From positions 62,001 through 126,000 of the forward strand of contig NZ_JAAITU010000005.1 of NCBI RefSeq assembly GCF_013304385.1: a DNA stretch of 64,000 bases, written 5' to 3'. A program made the translations under genes and the position numbers. Shown piece after piece: positions 20,664-30,100 of this stretch. Every line of letters begins with the position of its first letter. Position 1 is the first letter of the stretch. Origin of the DNA: Blautia glucerasea (GTDB lineage Bacteria; Bacillota; Clostridia; Lachnospirales; Lachnospiraceae). The notes under the pieces were generated by a model. The model was not told where the DNA came from. It saw only the letters and a program-made list of their open reading frames with translations, and did not search any database.

Positions 20664-21548
20664 TTACTTACATCTAACATAATGCTGTCTGCCCACCTCA
20701 CTGGCAAGCCCCAATACCTGAAGCTGCATCAGCAGCCCGCTTGTTTTTCCTGCTGAAAATCCTGTTTTTTGAATAAAATAATCCAGGTTTTCAGGTCGTA
20801 AATCGAGACAACTATACACCAATTCCAAATCTCTTGCAAGTCCTAAGTTCTTTTTTTCTCCTGCTGTCTCCTTCTTTTCAGGAAAAATCCCCCATTCCCC
20901 AAGCAGGATTTCCGGACACCAGGCAATGCCTGCCCCATCAAAAATCAGCTGATTACAGCCCTGTGAAAGAGTCTGATCCACCTGTCCCGGAAGGGCATAC
21001 ACTGCCTTTCCCTGATCAAGAGCAAAGCCTGCAGTGATCAAAGATCCGCTTCGTTCTCTGGCTTCCACGATCAGCACCACATCTGCCAAAGCACTAATGA
21101 TCCTGTTTCGTGCAGGAAAATGTCCTGCCTTTGGCGGCATCCCGGGAGGAAATTCACTGATGATCCCTCCTCCGGTTTCCAGGATCTGATTGTAAAGCTT
21201 CCGGTTGGCTGCAGGATAACACACATCCACGCCGCTGCCCAGCACTGCATAAGTTGGCCTTTTTGCCTCCAATGCGCCCAAATGTCCCTGAGTATCGATT
21301 CCCAATGCCATACCGCTTATCACCTGGATCCCGTATTCTGCCAGTACCTTTGCATAACAATGAGCCTGCCTTTTTCCATAGGCGCTGCACATTCTGGCCC
21401 CTACCACAGCTGCTGTGGGTGCATTGTCTTCCGGCAGATTTCCTATTACATAAAGTTCTTTTGGCATACCTGACAGCTTCTTAAGACGCTTGGGATATTC
21501 CTTACTGTTTATGGTGATCTTTCTTATTTCTGTTTGTTTTCCTTCCAT
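20664..21548 (-). CDS. dprA: DNA processing protein DprA
   Basis: 294 residues. DprA loads RecA on incoming single-stranded DNA in transformation. The Rossmann-like core has AAVVGARMCSAYG, ISGMALGIDTQGHLGAL, FPARNRIISALAD and ERSGSLITA. A C-terminal winged-helix-like segment (about 230-290) follows. It lies between the comM-like gene and topA, 25 bases after the former. Whether this lineage transforms naturally is unknown; dprA is widespread in non-competent bacteria. Confidence 0.95.
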   Translation of the reverse strand: MEGKQTEIRKITINSKEYPKRLKKLSGMPKELYVIGNLPEDNAPTAAVVGARMCSAYGKRQAHCYAKVLAEYGIQVISGMALGIDTQGHLGALEAKRPTYAVLGSGVDVCYPAANRKLYNQILETGGGIISEFPPGMPPKAGHFPARNRIISALADVVLIVEARERSGSLITAGFALDQGKAVYALPGQVDQTLSQGCNQLIFDGAGIAWCPEILLGEWGIFPEKKETAGEKKNLGLARDLELVYSCLDLRPENLDYFIQKTGFSAGKTSGLLMQLQVLGLASEVGRQHYVRCK

Positions 21549-21573
21549 ATAAAATACCTCACTGTTTCTTCAT

Positions 21574-23109
21574 TTATACCCAGTATTTTTTGTCAAATGC
21601 ACGATAGGATAAAGCCTGCGAAATGTGGGAAACATGTATCTTATCCTCCTGCTCCATATCCGCAATGGTTCTGGCCACTTTCAGTATTCTGTGATACGCT
21701 CTGCCACTAAGTTCCATTTTTCGGAATGCCTGTTCAAGAAGCCTGTTTCCTTCTTCTGTAACCCCGCAGTATTTCTGGATCTGTCTGCCGGAAAGCTCTC
21801 CGTTAAAGCATATGTTTTCCTTTTGATATCTTTCCAGCTGGATCTGCCTGGTTCGCTCTACTCTTTCCCGGATCGTATCAGAGGATTCTCCTTCCGGCGC
21901 GCCATTCATCTGCTGAAAAGATACAGGCGATACCTCCGTACAAAGATCGATCCGGTCAAGCAAAGGATTGCTGATCTTCCCCAGATAGTGACTCACTTCT
22001 CCAGGAGTGCAGCGGCACCTGTTCATATCCGGAAAAAAGCCACATGGACAAGGGTTCATGGCTGCTGCCAGCATAAAGCCTGCCGGAAATGTAAAGGTCC
22101 CGCTGGCTCTTGAAAGCTGGATCACTTTATCTTCCATGGGCTGCCGCAGGATTTCCAGGCTTCTCCTTGAAAATTCCGGCATTTCATCAAGAAAAAGCAC
22201 ACCTCTGTGTGCCAGGGTCACCTCTCCCGGACCAGGAATCCTGCCTCCTCCTGCCATTGCCTGGGCAGAACTGGTATGGTGAGGACTTCGATAAGGTCTT
22301 TGACAGATCAACGGACTGTCAGCAGACAACAATCCAGCAATACTGTAGATCCTGGTCAGCTCCAGGCTTTCTTCAAAAGTAAGCTGTGGCATAATGGTGG
22401 GAAGCCGCTTTGCCAACATAGTTTTGCCGGCTCCAGGAGGGCCGATAAACAGAATATTGTGAAATCCGCTCACTGCGATCTCACAGGCTCTTTTGGCTCC
22501 TTCCTGACCATGGATATCCAGAAAATCCACCCTGGTCTTGCACTCATTTTCTGTTTCTTTAGGGCTTGGTCTGTCAGGATTTTCTTTATGAAAATCTTCC
22601 GGATTTTTCAGATATCGAATCAATTCTTTCAGATCCTTTACGCCGATCACTGGCATATCTTTTACAAGCCTGGCCTCCTGAAGATTACCATAGGGAACCA
22701 TACAATATCTGCACTTTAATTCCCTTGCTTTGATCACTCTGGCAAGAATACCCGGCACAGGATAAATCTCTCCGTTCAGGCTGATCTCCCCGGCAAGCAT
22801 CACGCCTTCAAGCAGGCTTGGATGAAGGATCCCTGCCGCAGATAAAACAGCTGCAGCTACAGGTATATCAAATCCTGCCCCTTCTTTTTTGATATCTGCC
22901 GGTACAAAGTTCACGGTTACTCTTTTAGGTGGCAGACTGATCCCATTATTGCGGAGAGCAGTACGGACCCGGTCCTGAGCCTCTTTTACCTGAGCTGACG
23001 GATACCCTACCATTGTGAAGGATGGAAGACCGTCACTTACATCTGCTTCCACCTGAATGGGACACACTTCCATTCCTAAAATACTGGCTGACAATACACT
23101 TGCAAACAT
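21574..23109 (-). CDS. comM: YifB/ComM-family magnesium-chelatase-like AAA+ ATPase
   Basis: 511 residues. An N-terminal Lon-like fold (SDGLPSFTMVGYPSAQVKEA, about 25-120) is followed by an AAA+ module with Walker A GPPGAGKTMLAKRL (about 225) and Walker B GVLFLDEMPEF (about 305), a cysteine cluster (NPCPCGFFPDMNRCRC) and a C-terminal helical domain. In other bacteria ComM is a hexameric helicase aiding integration of transformed DNA. It leads a comM-dprA-topA cluster. Confidence 0.93.
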   Translation of the reverse strand: MFASVLSASILGMEVCPIQVEADVSDGLPSFTMVGYPSAQVKEAQDRVRTALRNNGISLPPKRVTVNFVPADIKKEGAGFDIPVAAAVLSAAGILHPSLLEGVMLAGEISLNGEIYPVPGILARVIKARELKCRYCMVPYGNLQEARLVKDMPVIGVKDLKELIRYLKNPEDFHKENPDRPSPKETENECKTRVDFLDIHGQEGAKRACEIAVSGFHNILFIGPPGAGKTMLAKRLPTIMPQLTFEESLELTRIYSIAGLLSADSPLICQRPYRSPHHTSSAQAMAGGGRIPGPGEVTLAHRGVLFLDEMPEFSRRSLEILRQPMEDKVIQLSRASGTFTFPAGFMLAAAMNPCPCGFFPDMNRCRCTPGEVSHYLGKISNPLLDRIDLCTEVSPVSFQQMNGAPEGESSDTIRERVERTRQIQLERYQKENICFNGELSGRQIQKYCGVTEEGNRLLEQAFRKMELSGRAYHRILKVARTIADMEQEDKIHVSHISQALSYRAFDKKYWV

Positions 23110-23360
23110 GATTTCCTTTCTGCAAAAAGCGCTGCCCCGACCTGTGTTTTTGCCTTTTTAAAATAAAATTCTCATGGATTTTTGTAGATGATTTTCAGAA
23201 TACTGCACATGAATTCCAGACTGTTTTTGAATAGATAGATAGATTTTAGTATAGCCCATTATGCTCCTATTTGCAATAGTTTAATTGGTTCTGTTTTATA
23301 CTGCGAATAGACGTTTTCATAGAAATACAAAAGAAAAAAATCGGAAAGAAGAAATACTGT

Positions 23361-23576
23361 ATGAGATTTCAGCGCATTCAGGATCTGCGTACGGATGCTG
23401 ACCTTTCTCAGAAACAAATCAGCGAAATACTGCATATCAGCCAGCGATCCTATTCCCATTATGAAACAGGATCCAGGAATATACCAATTGAAATGCTCAT
23501 CCGACTTGCAAACTATTATAATACAAGCATTGATTATCTGGTTGGCCGTACCGATAACAAAAAGCTGTATCACTAA
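23361..23576 (+). CDS. Small XRE-family (Cro/CI) DNA-binding protein
   Basis: 71 residues and almost nothing but one helix-turn-helix domain: RIQDLRTDADLSQKQISEIL then SQRSYSHYETGSRNIPIEML and LANYYNTSIDYLVGRTD. It is divergent from the comM cluster and convergent with the PurF paralogue. Such stand-alone regulators are common; no target can be named. A strong bidirectional terminator begins at its stop codon. Confidence 0.85.
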   Translation: MRFQRIQDLRTDADLSQKQISEILHISQRSYSHYETGSRNIPIEMLIRLANYYNTSIDYLVGRTDNKKLYH

Positions 23577-23640
23577 AAAACATGCATTGTATGCTTCCCG
23601 GAAGCTGATCCAGCTCCTAGGCACACACAATGCATGTTTT
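23577..23640. terminator. Bidirectional terminator between the XRE gene and the purF paralogue
   Basis: AAAACATGCATTGT (23577-23590) pairs perfectly over 14 bp with ACAATGCATGTTTT (23627-23640). The A and T runs at both ends let it terminate either strand. Confidence 0.88.
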
Positions 23641-23660
23641 GTTTTAGTTTTATGGAACAA

Positions 23661-25076
23661 TTATTCTACACCATTCCAGCAATAAGTGCAAAGCTTACAT
23701 GGCTCAATATCAATGGATGCTTCCAGATCATCCAGACGATGGTACTTCAGGGAAGTGAAATTCAGTTCTTTACGAATCTCTTCCAGCATTTCCTTATAGT
23801 TCTGTGAATCCGGATTTGCATAATCTGCAAGCACTTTCGGATCCACATGATCCCCTTCTCTTTTTGCCACGATCCGCCTTGTGATCAGATCCATTTCTGA
23901 TTTGGATCTGGAGAAATTCAGATACTTGCAGCCATAGAGCAATGGCGGACATGCAGGACGGATATGCACCTCTCTTGCCCCATTATTATAAAGAAATTCT
24001 GTAGTTTCACGAAGCTGTGTACCACGAACGATGGAATCATCAATCATCAGCAGGCTTTTCCCTTTGATCAGCTTATGTACAGGGATCAGTTTCATCCTGG
24101 CGATCAGATTACGCTGGCTTTGCTGAGTAGGCATAAAAGAACGGGGCCAGGTTGGTGTGTATTTAATAAATGGTCGTGCAAAAGGCACTCCGGAACGATT
24201 GGCATATCCAATGGCATGGGCAATACCTGAATCCGGCACACCTGCTACAATATCCGGTGAAATCTCCCCTGCATCTCTGCCTGCCAGAATGTCTCCGCAT
24301 TTGTACCGCATTTCTTCTACATTGACTCCTTCATAGGTAGAAGTTGGATACCCATAATATACCCAGAGGAAAGAGCAGATGCGCATTTTATCCCCTGGCT
24401 TTTGCAGCACTTCCACCCCTTCAGGTGTAAGGAAATCTACCTCGCCCGGGCCTAATTCCTTATAATCTTCATAACCCAGATTAATGTACGCATGGCTTTC
24501 AAAAGAAGCACAGCAGGCTCCTTCTTTCCTGCCGATCACTAAAGGTGTCCTTCCCAGACGGTCACGGGCTGCATACAGTCCTTCCGGTGTCAGGATCAGC
24601 ATAGTCATAGATCCCTGGATCACTTCCTGTGCATAGCGGATCCCGTCCAGGATACTGCCCTTCTGATTAATCAAAGCTGCCACCATTTCCGTAGGATTTA
24701 CGCTGCCTCCGCTCATCTCAAGGAAATGTGAGCATCCGTTTTTGAAACAGTTCTGTACCAGTTCCTCCAGATTGTTGATCTTACCAACTGTGGTGATGGC
24801 AAAATTCCCCAGGTGGGAACGTACAAGCAAAGGCTGAGGCTCATTATCAGAAATACAGCCGATTCCTACATTTCCGTGCAGTTCCTCCACATCCCGATCA
24901 AACTTTGTCCTGAATGGTGAATTCTCGATATTATGGATTGCCCTGTTAAAGCCTTCTTCCCTATCATAAACAGCCATTCCACCTCTGCGCGTTCCCAGAT
25001 GTGAATGATAATCGATTCCGAAAAACAAATCCATTACACAACTGTTTTTTGAAACTACTCCAAAAATTCCACCCAT
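23661..25076 (-). CDS. Amidophosphoribosyltransferase-like protein with a dead glutaminase domain
   Basis: 471 residues with PurF architecture: an N-terminal class II amidotransferase fold and a C-terminal phosphoribosyltransferase domain. The PRPP loop is intact (LLMIDDSIVRGTQLRETTEF, about residue 345) and a cysteine cluster CKLCTYCW ends the protein, recalling the iron-sulfur ligands of Bacillus PurF. The N-terminus reads MGGIFGV, so the Cys1 nucleophile is glycine. The HTRYST region is replaced by GCISDNE and the oxyanion NG by VG (TTVGKIN). It cannot hydrolyse glutamine in the standard way. It follows fbp by 79 bases and may use ammonia, a partner or another role. Confidence 0.9.
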   Translation of the reverse strand: MGGIFGVVSKNSCVMDLFFGIDYHSHLGTRRGGMAVYDREEGFNRAIHNIENSPFRTKFDRDVEELHGNVGIGCISDNEPQPLLVRSHLGNFAITTVGKINNLEELVQNCFKNGCSHFLEMSGGSVNPTEMVAALINQKGSILDGIRYAQEVIQGSMTMLILTPEGLYAARDRLGRTPLVIGRKEGACCASFESHAYINLGYEDYKELGPGEVDFLTPEGVEVLQKPGDKMRICSFLWVYYGYPTSTYEGVNVEEMRYKCGDILAGRDAGEISPDIVAGVPDSGIAHAIGYANRSGVPFARPFIKYTPTWPRSFMPTQQSQRNLIARMKLIPVHKLIKGKSLLMIDDSIVRGTQLRETTEFLYNNGAREVHIRPACPPLLYGCKYLNFSRSKSEMDLITRRIVAKREGDHVDPKVLADYANPDSQNYKEMLEEIRKELNFTSLKYHRLDDLEASIDIEPCKLCTYCWNGVE

Positions 25077-25155
25077 TTTTTCGATTCTCCTCTGTTTTTA
25101 TTTGCCCTGATGGACTTTTATATAGAAATCAATGCCTGATCCTTTAATGGTTCAG

Positions 25156-27114
25156 TCACTTTTTCTCTTTGATAATGCCTCTCCTGTAGGCTTCCAGAAG
25201 CCATTTTAATTCACTGATCCGCTCCTTCAGTGCCTTTCCATTGTCTGTATCCCCAACCAGGCGCCGTCTGGAAGTATAATGAACTGCCACACGGTTTGAA
25301 ACAATGTCCTGTTCTCTGATCACTGCATCCTCTGCAGAAGTAAAAGGCTCATGGGCAGTCAGTGCCAGACCATAGGAATTATAGATCAGGGTATATCCGG
25401 CGATCCCCGTAACTTTCCGATAAGCTTTGGAAAAACCGCCATCGATCACGATCACCTTCCCACCACACTTCACGGGATTCTCTCCCTCTAGCTGATGCAC
25501 AGGTACATGGCCGTTAATGATCCTGCCCTCTGCTCCGTCCAATCCAAATTCTTCCAAAATATGATCAACTACTTTTTCATTCTCAAGAAGGCGGTAATAA
25601 GCATTTTTATTCTCCTGATGAGTTCCCGGATCTTCTATATAGTACCGTTCAAAAGTAGTCATCTTATCTTTTCCGAAAAGCGGTGAATTAGGTGCTGCCC
25701 AGATGTACCACAGTATATCCCTGCTTTTTTCCAGTTCCTTATCATCCAATTCATAAAAAGCCCGTCTTGCATAGGATTCCAGGGTATCATAAAGGGCTTT
25801 TCCTTTGTATATGTTCCCATAGATCTGTACTTTCTTAAAGGATCCGTCTTCATTTAATGGAATGCTTCCATGAAACAGCAGATTCCCATTATATACCCTA
25901 TAAAGCCCTCCTTTGTCAAGAAGAAAACGCATATGCTGTTGAAGCTTTGCACAATTAACAAAACCGGAAGTAAGCCGTTCCATCACTGTTTGTTCTTCTT
26001 TAGTAAGCTGATAAGGATGTGTCCAGTCCACAGTGGGAAAACAATTATCCAAAAGTGGATATTCTTTTCCGTCAGGAAGTGTAATCGTTCCTTTTTCCGG
26101 ATGGATCCGATGAAGCAGGAGTCGATCTTCCATATCAAAGTCCGGATGGTTCATGATCAGCTGACCCTCCAGCTTGAACTGGATCACTGCAATGGCCTTA
26201 TGCATTTTCCGGCTATATTCTTTTTCCATTGCATTGTAATTAGATGGACTGGAAATCCCTGAAAAAGCTATGCAGGGATCATCCCTATATGCTTCCATTG
26301 CAAAGGCTGCCAGCGGCATCATGTTAATCCCATAGCCATCCTCCAAAATATCCAGATTGCCATATCGGACACTATTACGGATCACAGTGGCAATACATGC
26401 CTGCTGTCCTGCAGCAGCTCCCATCCATACTACATCATGGTTCCCCCACTGGATATCCAGGGAATGGTAGGACATCAATCGGTCCATAATGAAATGGGGG
26501 CCAGGTCCTCTATCATAAATATCTCCAAGGATATGCAAATGATCCACTACCAGCCTTTGAATCAGTTCGCACAGAGCAATAATAAAGTTCTCTGCCCTGC
26601 CGATCTGAATGATGGTTTCTACAATCGCATCATAATAGGCTTCCTTGTCCAGAACCTCTGCCTTTTCAGTGATCAGTTCTTCAATCACATAAGCATAATC
26701 TGCAGGAAGGGCTTTTCTTACTTTGGATCTTGTATATTTGGAGGCTGTTGTTTTGCATACCTCGATCAGACGGTATAAAGTGATCTTATACCAGTTTTCC
26801 ATATCCTCTTCCTGTTTTTTTACCAGTTCAATCTTCTCTTTCGGATAATAAATCAGCGTTGCCAGTGATCGTTTATCCTGATTGCTTAGGGTATGGCCAA
26901 ACACGTCATCCACCTTCTTACGGACTGCCCCTGAGCCATTTCTCAGCACATGGGAAAAAGCCTGGTATTCACCATGAATATCAGAAAGAAAATGCTCTGT
27001 ACCTTTCGGCAGGTTCAGAATAGACTGAAGATTGATGATCTCTGTGGACGCCTTCCCAATCGTTGGATAAAGCTCTGCAAGCCGCTGCAGATAGCGCAAT
27101 TCTTCTGTGGTCAT
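25156..27114 (-). CDS. fbp: Fructose-1,6-bisphosphatase, class III
   Basis: 652 residues, the size of the Firmicutes-specific class III enzyme. It removes the 1-phosphate in gluconeogenesis. The metallophosphatase motifs are LSDIHGEYQAF, ILGDIYDRGPGPH and IQWGNHDVVWMGAA (about residues 45, 195 and 230). It starts 9 bases after the polC stop, so translation may be coupled, and it precedes the PurF paralogue. Confidence 0.97.
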   Translation of the reverse strand: MTTEELRYLQRLAELYPTIGKASTEIINLQSILNLPKGTEHFLSDIHGEYQAFSHVLRNGSGAVRKKVDDVFGHTLSNQDKRSLATLIYYPKEKIELVKKQEEDMENWYKITLYRLIEVCKTTASKYTRSKVRKALPADYAYVIEELITEKAEVLDKEAYYDAIVETIIQIGRAENFIIALCELIQRLVVDHLHILGDIYDRGPGPHFIMDRLMSYHSLDIQWGNHDVVWMGAAAGQQACIATVIRNSVRYGNLDILEDGYGINMMPLAAFAMEAYRDDPCIAFSGISSPSNYNAMEKEYSRKMHKAIAVIQFKLEGQLIMNHPDFDMEDRLLLHRIHPEKGTITLPDGKEYPLLDNCFPTVDWTHPYQLTKEEQTVMERLTSGFVNCAKLQQHMRFLLDKGGLYRVYNGNLLFHGSIPLNEDGSFKKVQIYGNIYKGKALYDTLESYARRAFYELDDKELEKSRDILWYIWAAPNSPLFGKDKMTTFERYYIEDPGTHQENKNAYYRLLENEKVVDHILEEFGLDGAEGRIINGHVPVHQLEGENPVKCGGKVIVIDGGFSKAYRKVTGIAGYTLIYNSYGLALTAHEPFTSAEDAVIREQDIVSNRVAVHYTSRRRLVGDTDNGKALKERISELKWLLEAYRRGIIKEKK

Positions 27115-27123
27115 AGTCCCTCC

Positions 27124-30100
27124 CTACACCGCATTTTTTGAGAAATCAAACAGTGAGATCTGATTGGACTGAGGAATATCCCCAAATAACCCCAGATCGT
27201 CCATCAGATCGATCACTGTCTTACTTACCTTCGTCCTGTCACGGAAATCATCCTTTGACAGGAACTTTCCTTTTGCTGCTGCTTCTACAACAGCGTCTGC
27301 TGCCTTGTCCCCCAAACCGTCAATGGTATCCAGCGCAGGCATCAGCTTCTGATCCATGATCTGAAACCTGTGGGCCTTTGCCTTGTAAAGGTCAATAGGA
27401 ACAAAGTCAAATCCTCTTGCATACATCTCCTGTACGATCCTCATATCCTTCAGGGTTGCCTGCTCCTTCTGGGTAGCCAGATCCCCTTTCTTACGGATCT
27501 CTGCCATATAGTATTCCAGTCTTTCTTTACCCATACACATCAGTTCATAGGAAAATGATGTGGCACGGATACTGAAGTAAGCTGCATAGTAAGCCAGTGG
27601 CTGGAAAACCTTAAACCAGGCAATACGGTAAGCCATCATAACGTAGGCTGCTGCATGAGCTTTTGGGAACATGTACTTAATCTTTTTACAGGACCAGATA
27701 TACCAGTCCGGAACCCCGTGCTCTTTCATGGTTGTGATCCATTCATCACGCAGGCCTTTTCCTTTACGTACACTTTCCATGATGGTAAATGCCAGACCGC
27801 TTTCCACACCCTGTCCGATCAGATAGATCATAATATCATCCCTGGTACAGATAGCAGTGGAAATAGTGGCCTTTCCTTCTTCGATCAATGTCTGTGCATT
27901 GCCAAGCCACACATCCGTTCCGTGAGATAGTCCTGCAATACGGACAAGATCAGAGAAATACTTTGGTTTTGTATCAATCAGCATCTGCATGGCGAAGTCT
28001 GTACCAAACTCAGGAATCCCCAGACATCCCAGCTTACAGCCTCCGATATCCTCTGGCTTGATCTTTAATGCCTCTGTGCTGGCAAACAAAGACATCACTG
28101 CCTTGTCATCCAGCGGAACCTTCCTGGCAGAAAGACCTGTCAGATCCTCCAGCATACGGATCATGGTAGGATCATCGTGCCCCAGTATATCCAGCTTCAG
28201 AAGATTACCGTCAATAGAGTGATAATCAAAATGAGTAGTGATAAAACCACTGCTGGAATCATTTGCCGGATACTGTACAGGTGTAAATTTCTCAATCTCC
28301 TCGCCTTTTGGAAGAACAATGATCCCTCCAGGATGCTGTCCTGTGGTACGGCGTACTCCGGTACAGCCCTGCACGATCCTATTGATCTCACAGTACCGCT
28401 TATGCTGGCCTCGCTCTTCAAAATAATTCTTTACATAACCAAACGCTGTTTTATCAGCCAGGGTACCAATGGTGCCGGCCTTAAAGGTCTGGCCTTTTCC
28501 AAAAATCACCTCTGTATATTTATGTGCATTTGTCTGATATTCACCGGAAAAGTTCAGGTCAATATCCGGCTCCTTGTCTCCCTTGAATCCAAGGAATGTT
28601 TCAAATGGAATATCAAAACCCTGTTTTGTCATCTTTGTACCACACTTAGGGCAGATCCGGTCCGGCATGTCACAGCCTGCCATTCCAGCAAATTCCTTGA
28701 TTTCAGGAGAATCAAAATCACTGTATTTGCATTCCGGATTAGGGCACAGGTAATGGGGCGGCAGAGGATTGACCTCTGTGATACCGGACATAGTGGCTGC
28801 AAGCGAGGAGCCAACCGATCCACGGGAACCAACCAGATACCCATCCTCATTGGACTTCCATACCAGTTTCTGTGCAATGATATACATCACCGCATATCCA
28901 TTGGAAATAATAGAATGCAGTTCTTTCTCCAGCCGATCCTCCACAATGGCCGGCAGCGTCTCCCCGTACATTTCGTGAGCTTTCTTGAAACATATATCCT
29001 TCAGATCCCTGTCGGAATTTTCAATAACAGGCGGAAATTTGTCCGGATGGATAGGGGAAATTTTCTCAATCATGTCTGCGATCTTATTGGTGTTAGTGAT
29101 TACCACCTCTTCTGCCTTTTCGCTGCCAAGATAAGAAAATTCTTCCAGCATTTCCTCTGTAGTACGAAGGTACAGAGGTGCCTGATTGTCTGCGTCCTTA
29201 AAGCCATTGCCAGCCATGATGATCCGTCTGTAGATCTCATCCTGAGGATCCATAAAATGCACATCACAGGTAGCCACTACCGGCTTATTAAACTGCTCTC
29301 CCAGCTTAACGATCTTCCTATTGATCTGGATCAAGTCTTCCTTAGAGTGGATGGTATCATTCTTCTCATCCTCGATCATAAACCAGTTATTTCCCAAAGG
29401 CTGGATTTCCAGATAATCATAAAAATTCACAAGTCTTGCGATCTCCGGCTCCGGTGCATTCCGAAGCAATGCCTGGTAAAGCTCACCGGCCTCGCAGGCG
29501 CTTCCAATGAGCAGTCCATCCCTGTGTGCTTCAAATACACTTTTGGGAACTCTTGGCTTATGGTTAAAATATTTGATATGGGACTGGCTTACCAGCTTGT
29601 ACAGATTGATCCTGCCTGTTTCATTACGCATAAAGATCACGGCATGATAAGTGGGCAGCTTTTTGATGGTATCTGTAGAAACCTTTCCTTGTTCATTCAG
29701 CTGATCCACATCAAAAATATCTCTTTCTCTGCACATTTCCACAAATTTCTCGAAAATACGTGCCGTACACTCTGCATCATCCACTGCTCTGTGGTGATGA
29801 TCCAGAGCCACGCCAGCTGCCTTTGCCACAGTATCCAGCTTGAAACGGTTCAAGGCAGGAAGAAGGAACCTGGCCATGCCAACTGTATCCACATAAGTAA
29901 AATCATGGGCTATTCCCAGCCGGTTGCAGTTTTCAATAATAAAGCTCATATCAAAATCAGCATTATGGGCTACCATGGTAGCTCCCTCACAAAATTCCAG
30001 AAATTTTGGCAAAACTTCCTGGATCTTTGGTGCTTCCATAACCATTGCATCATTAATACTGGTAAGCTGCTCGATACGAAATGGGATAGGCACCTCCGGA

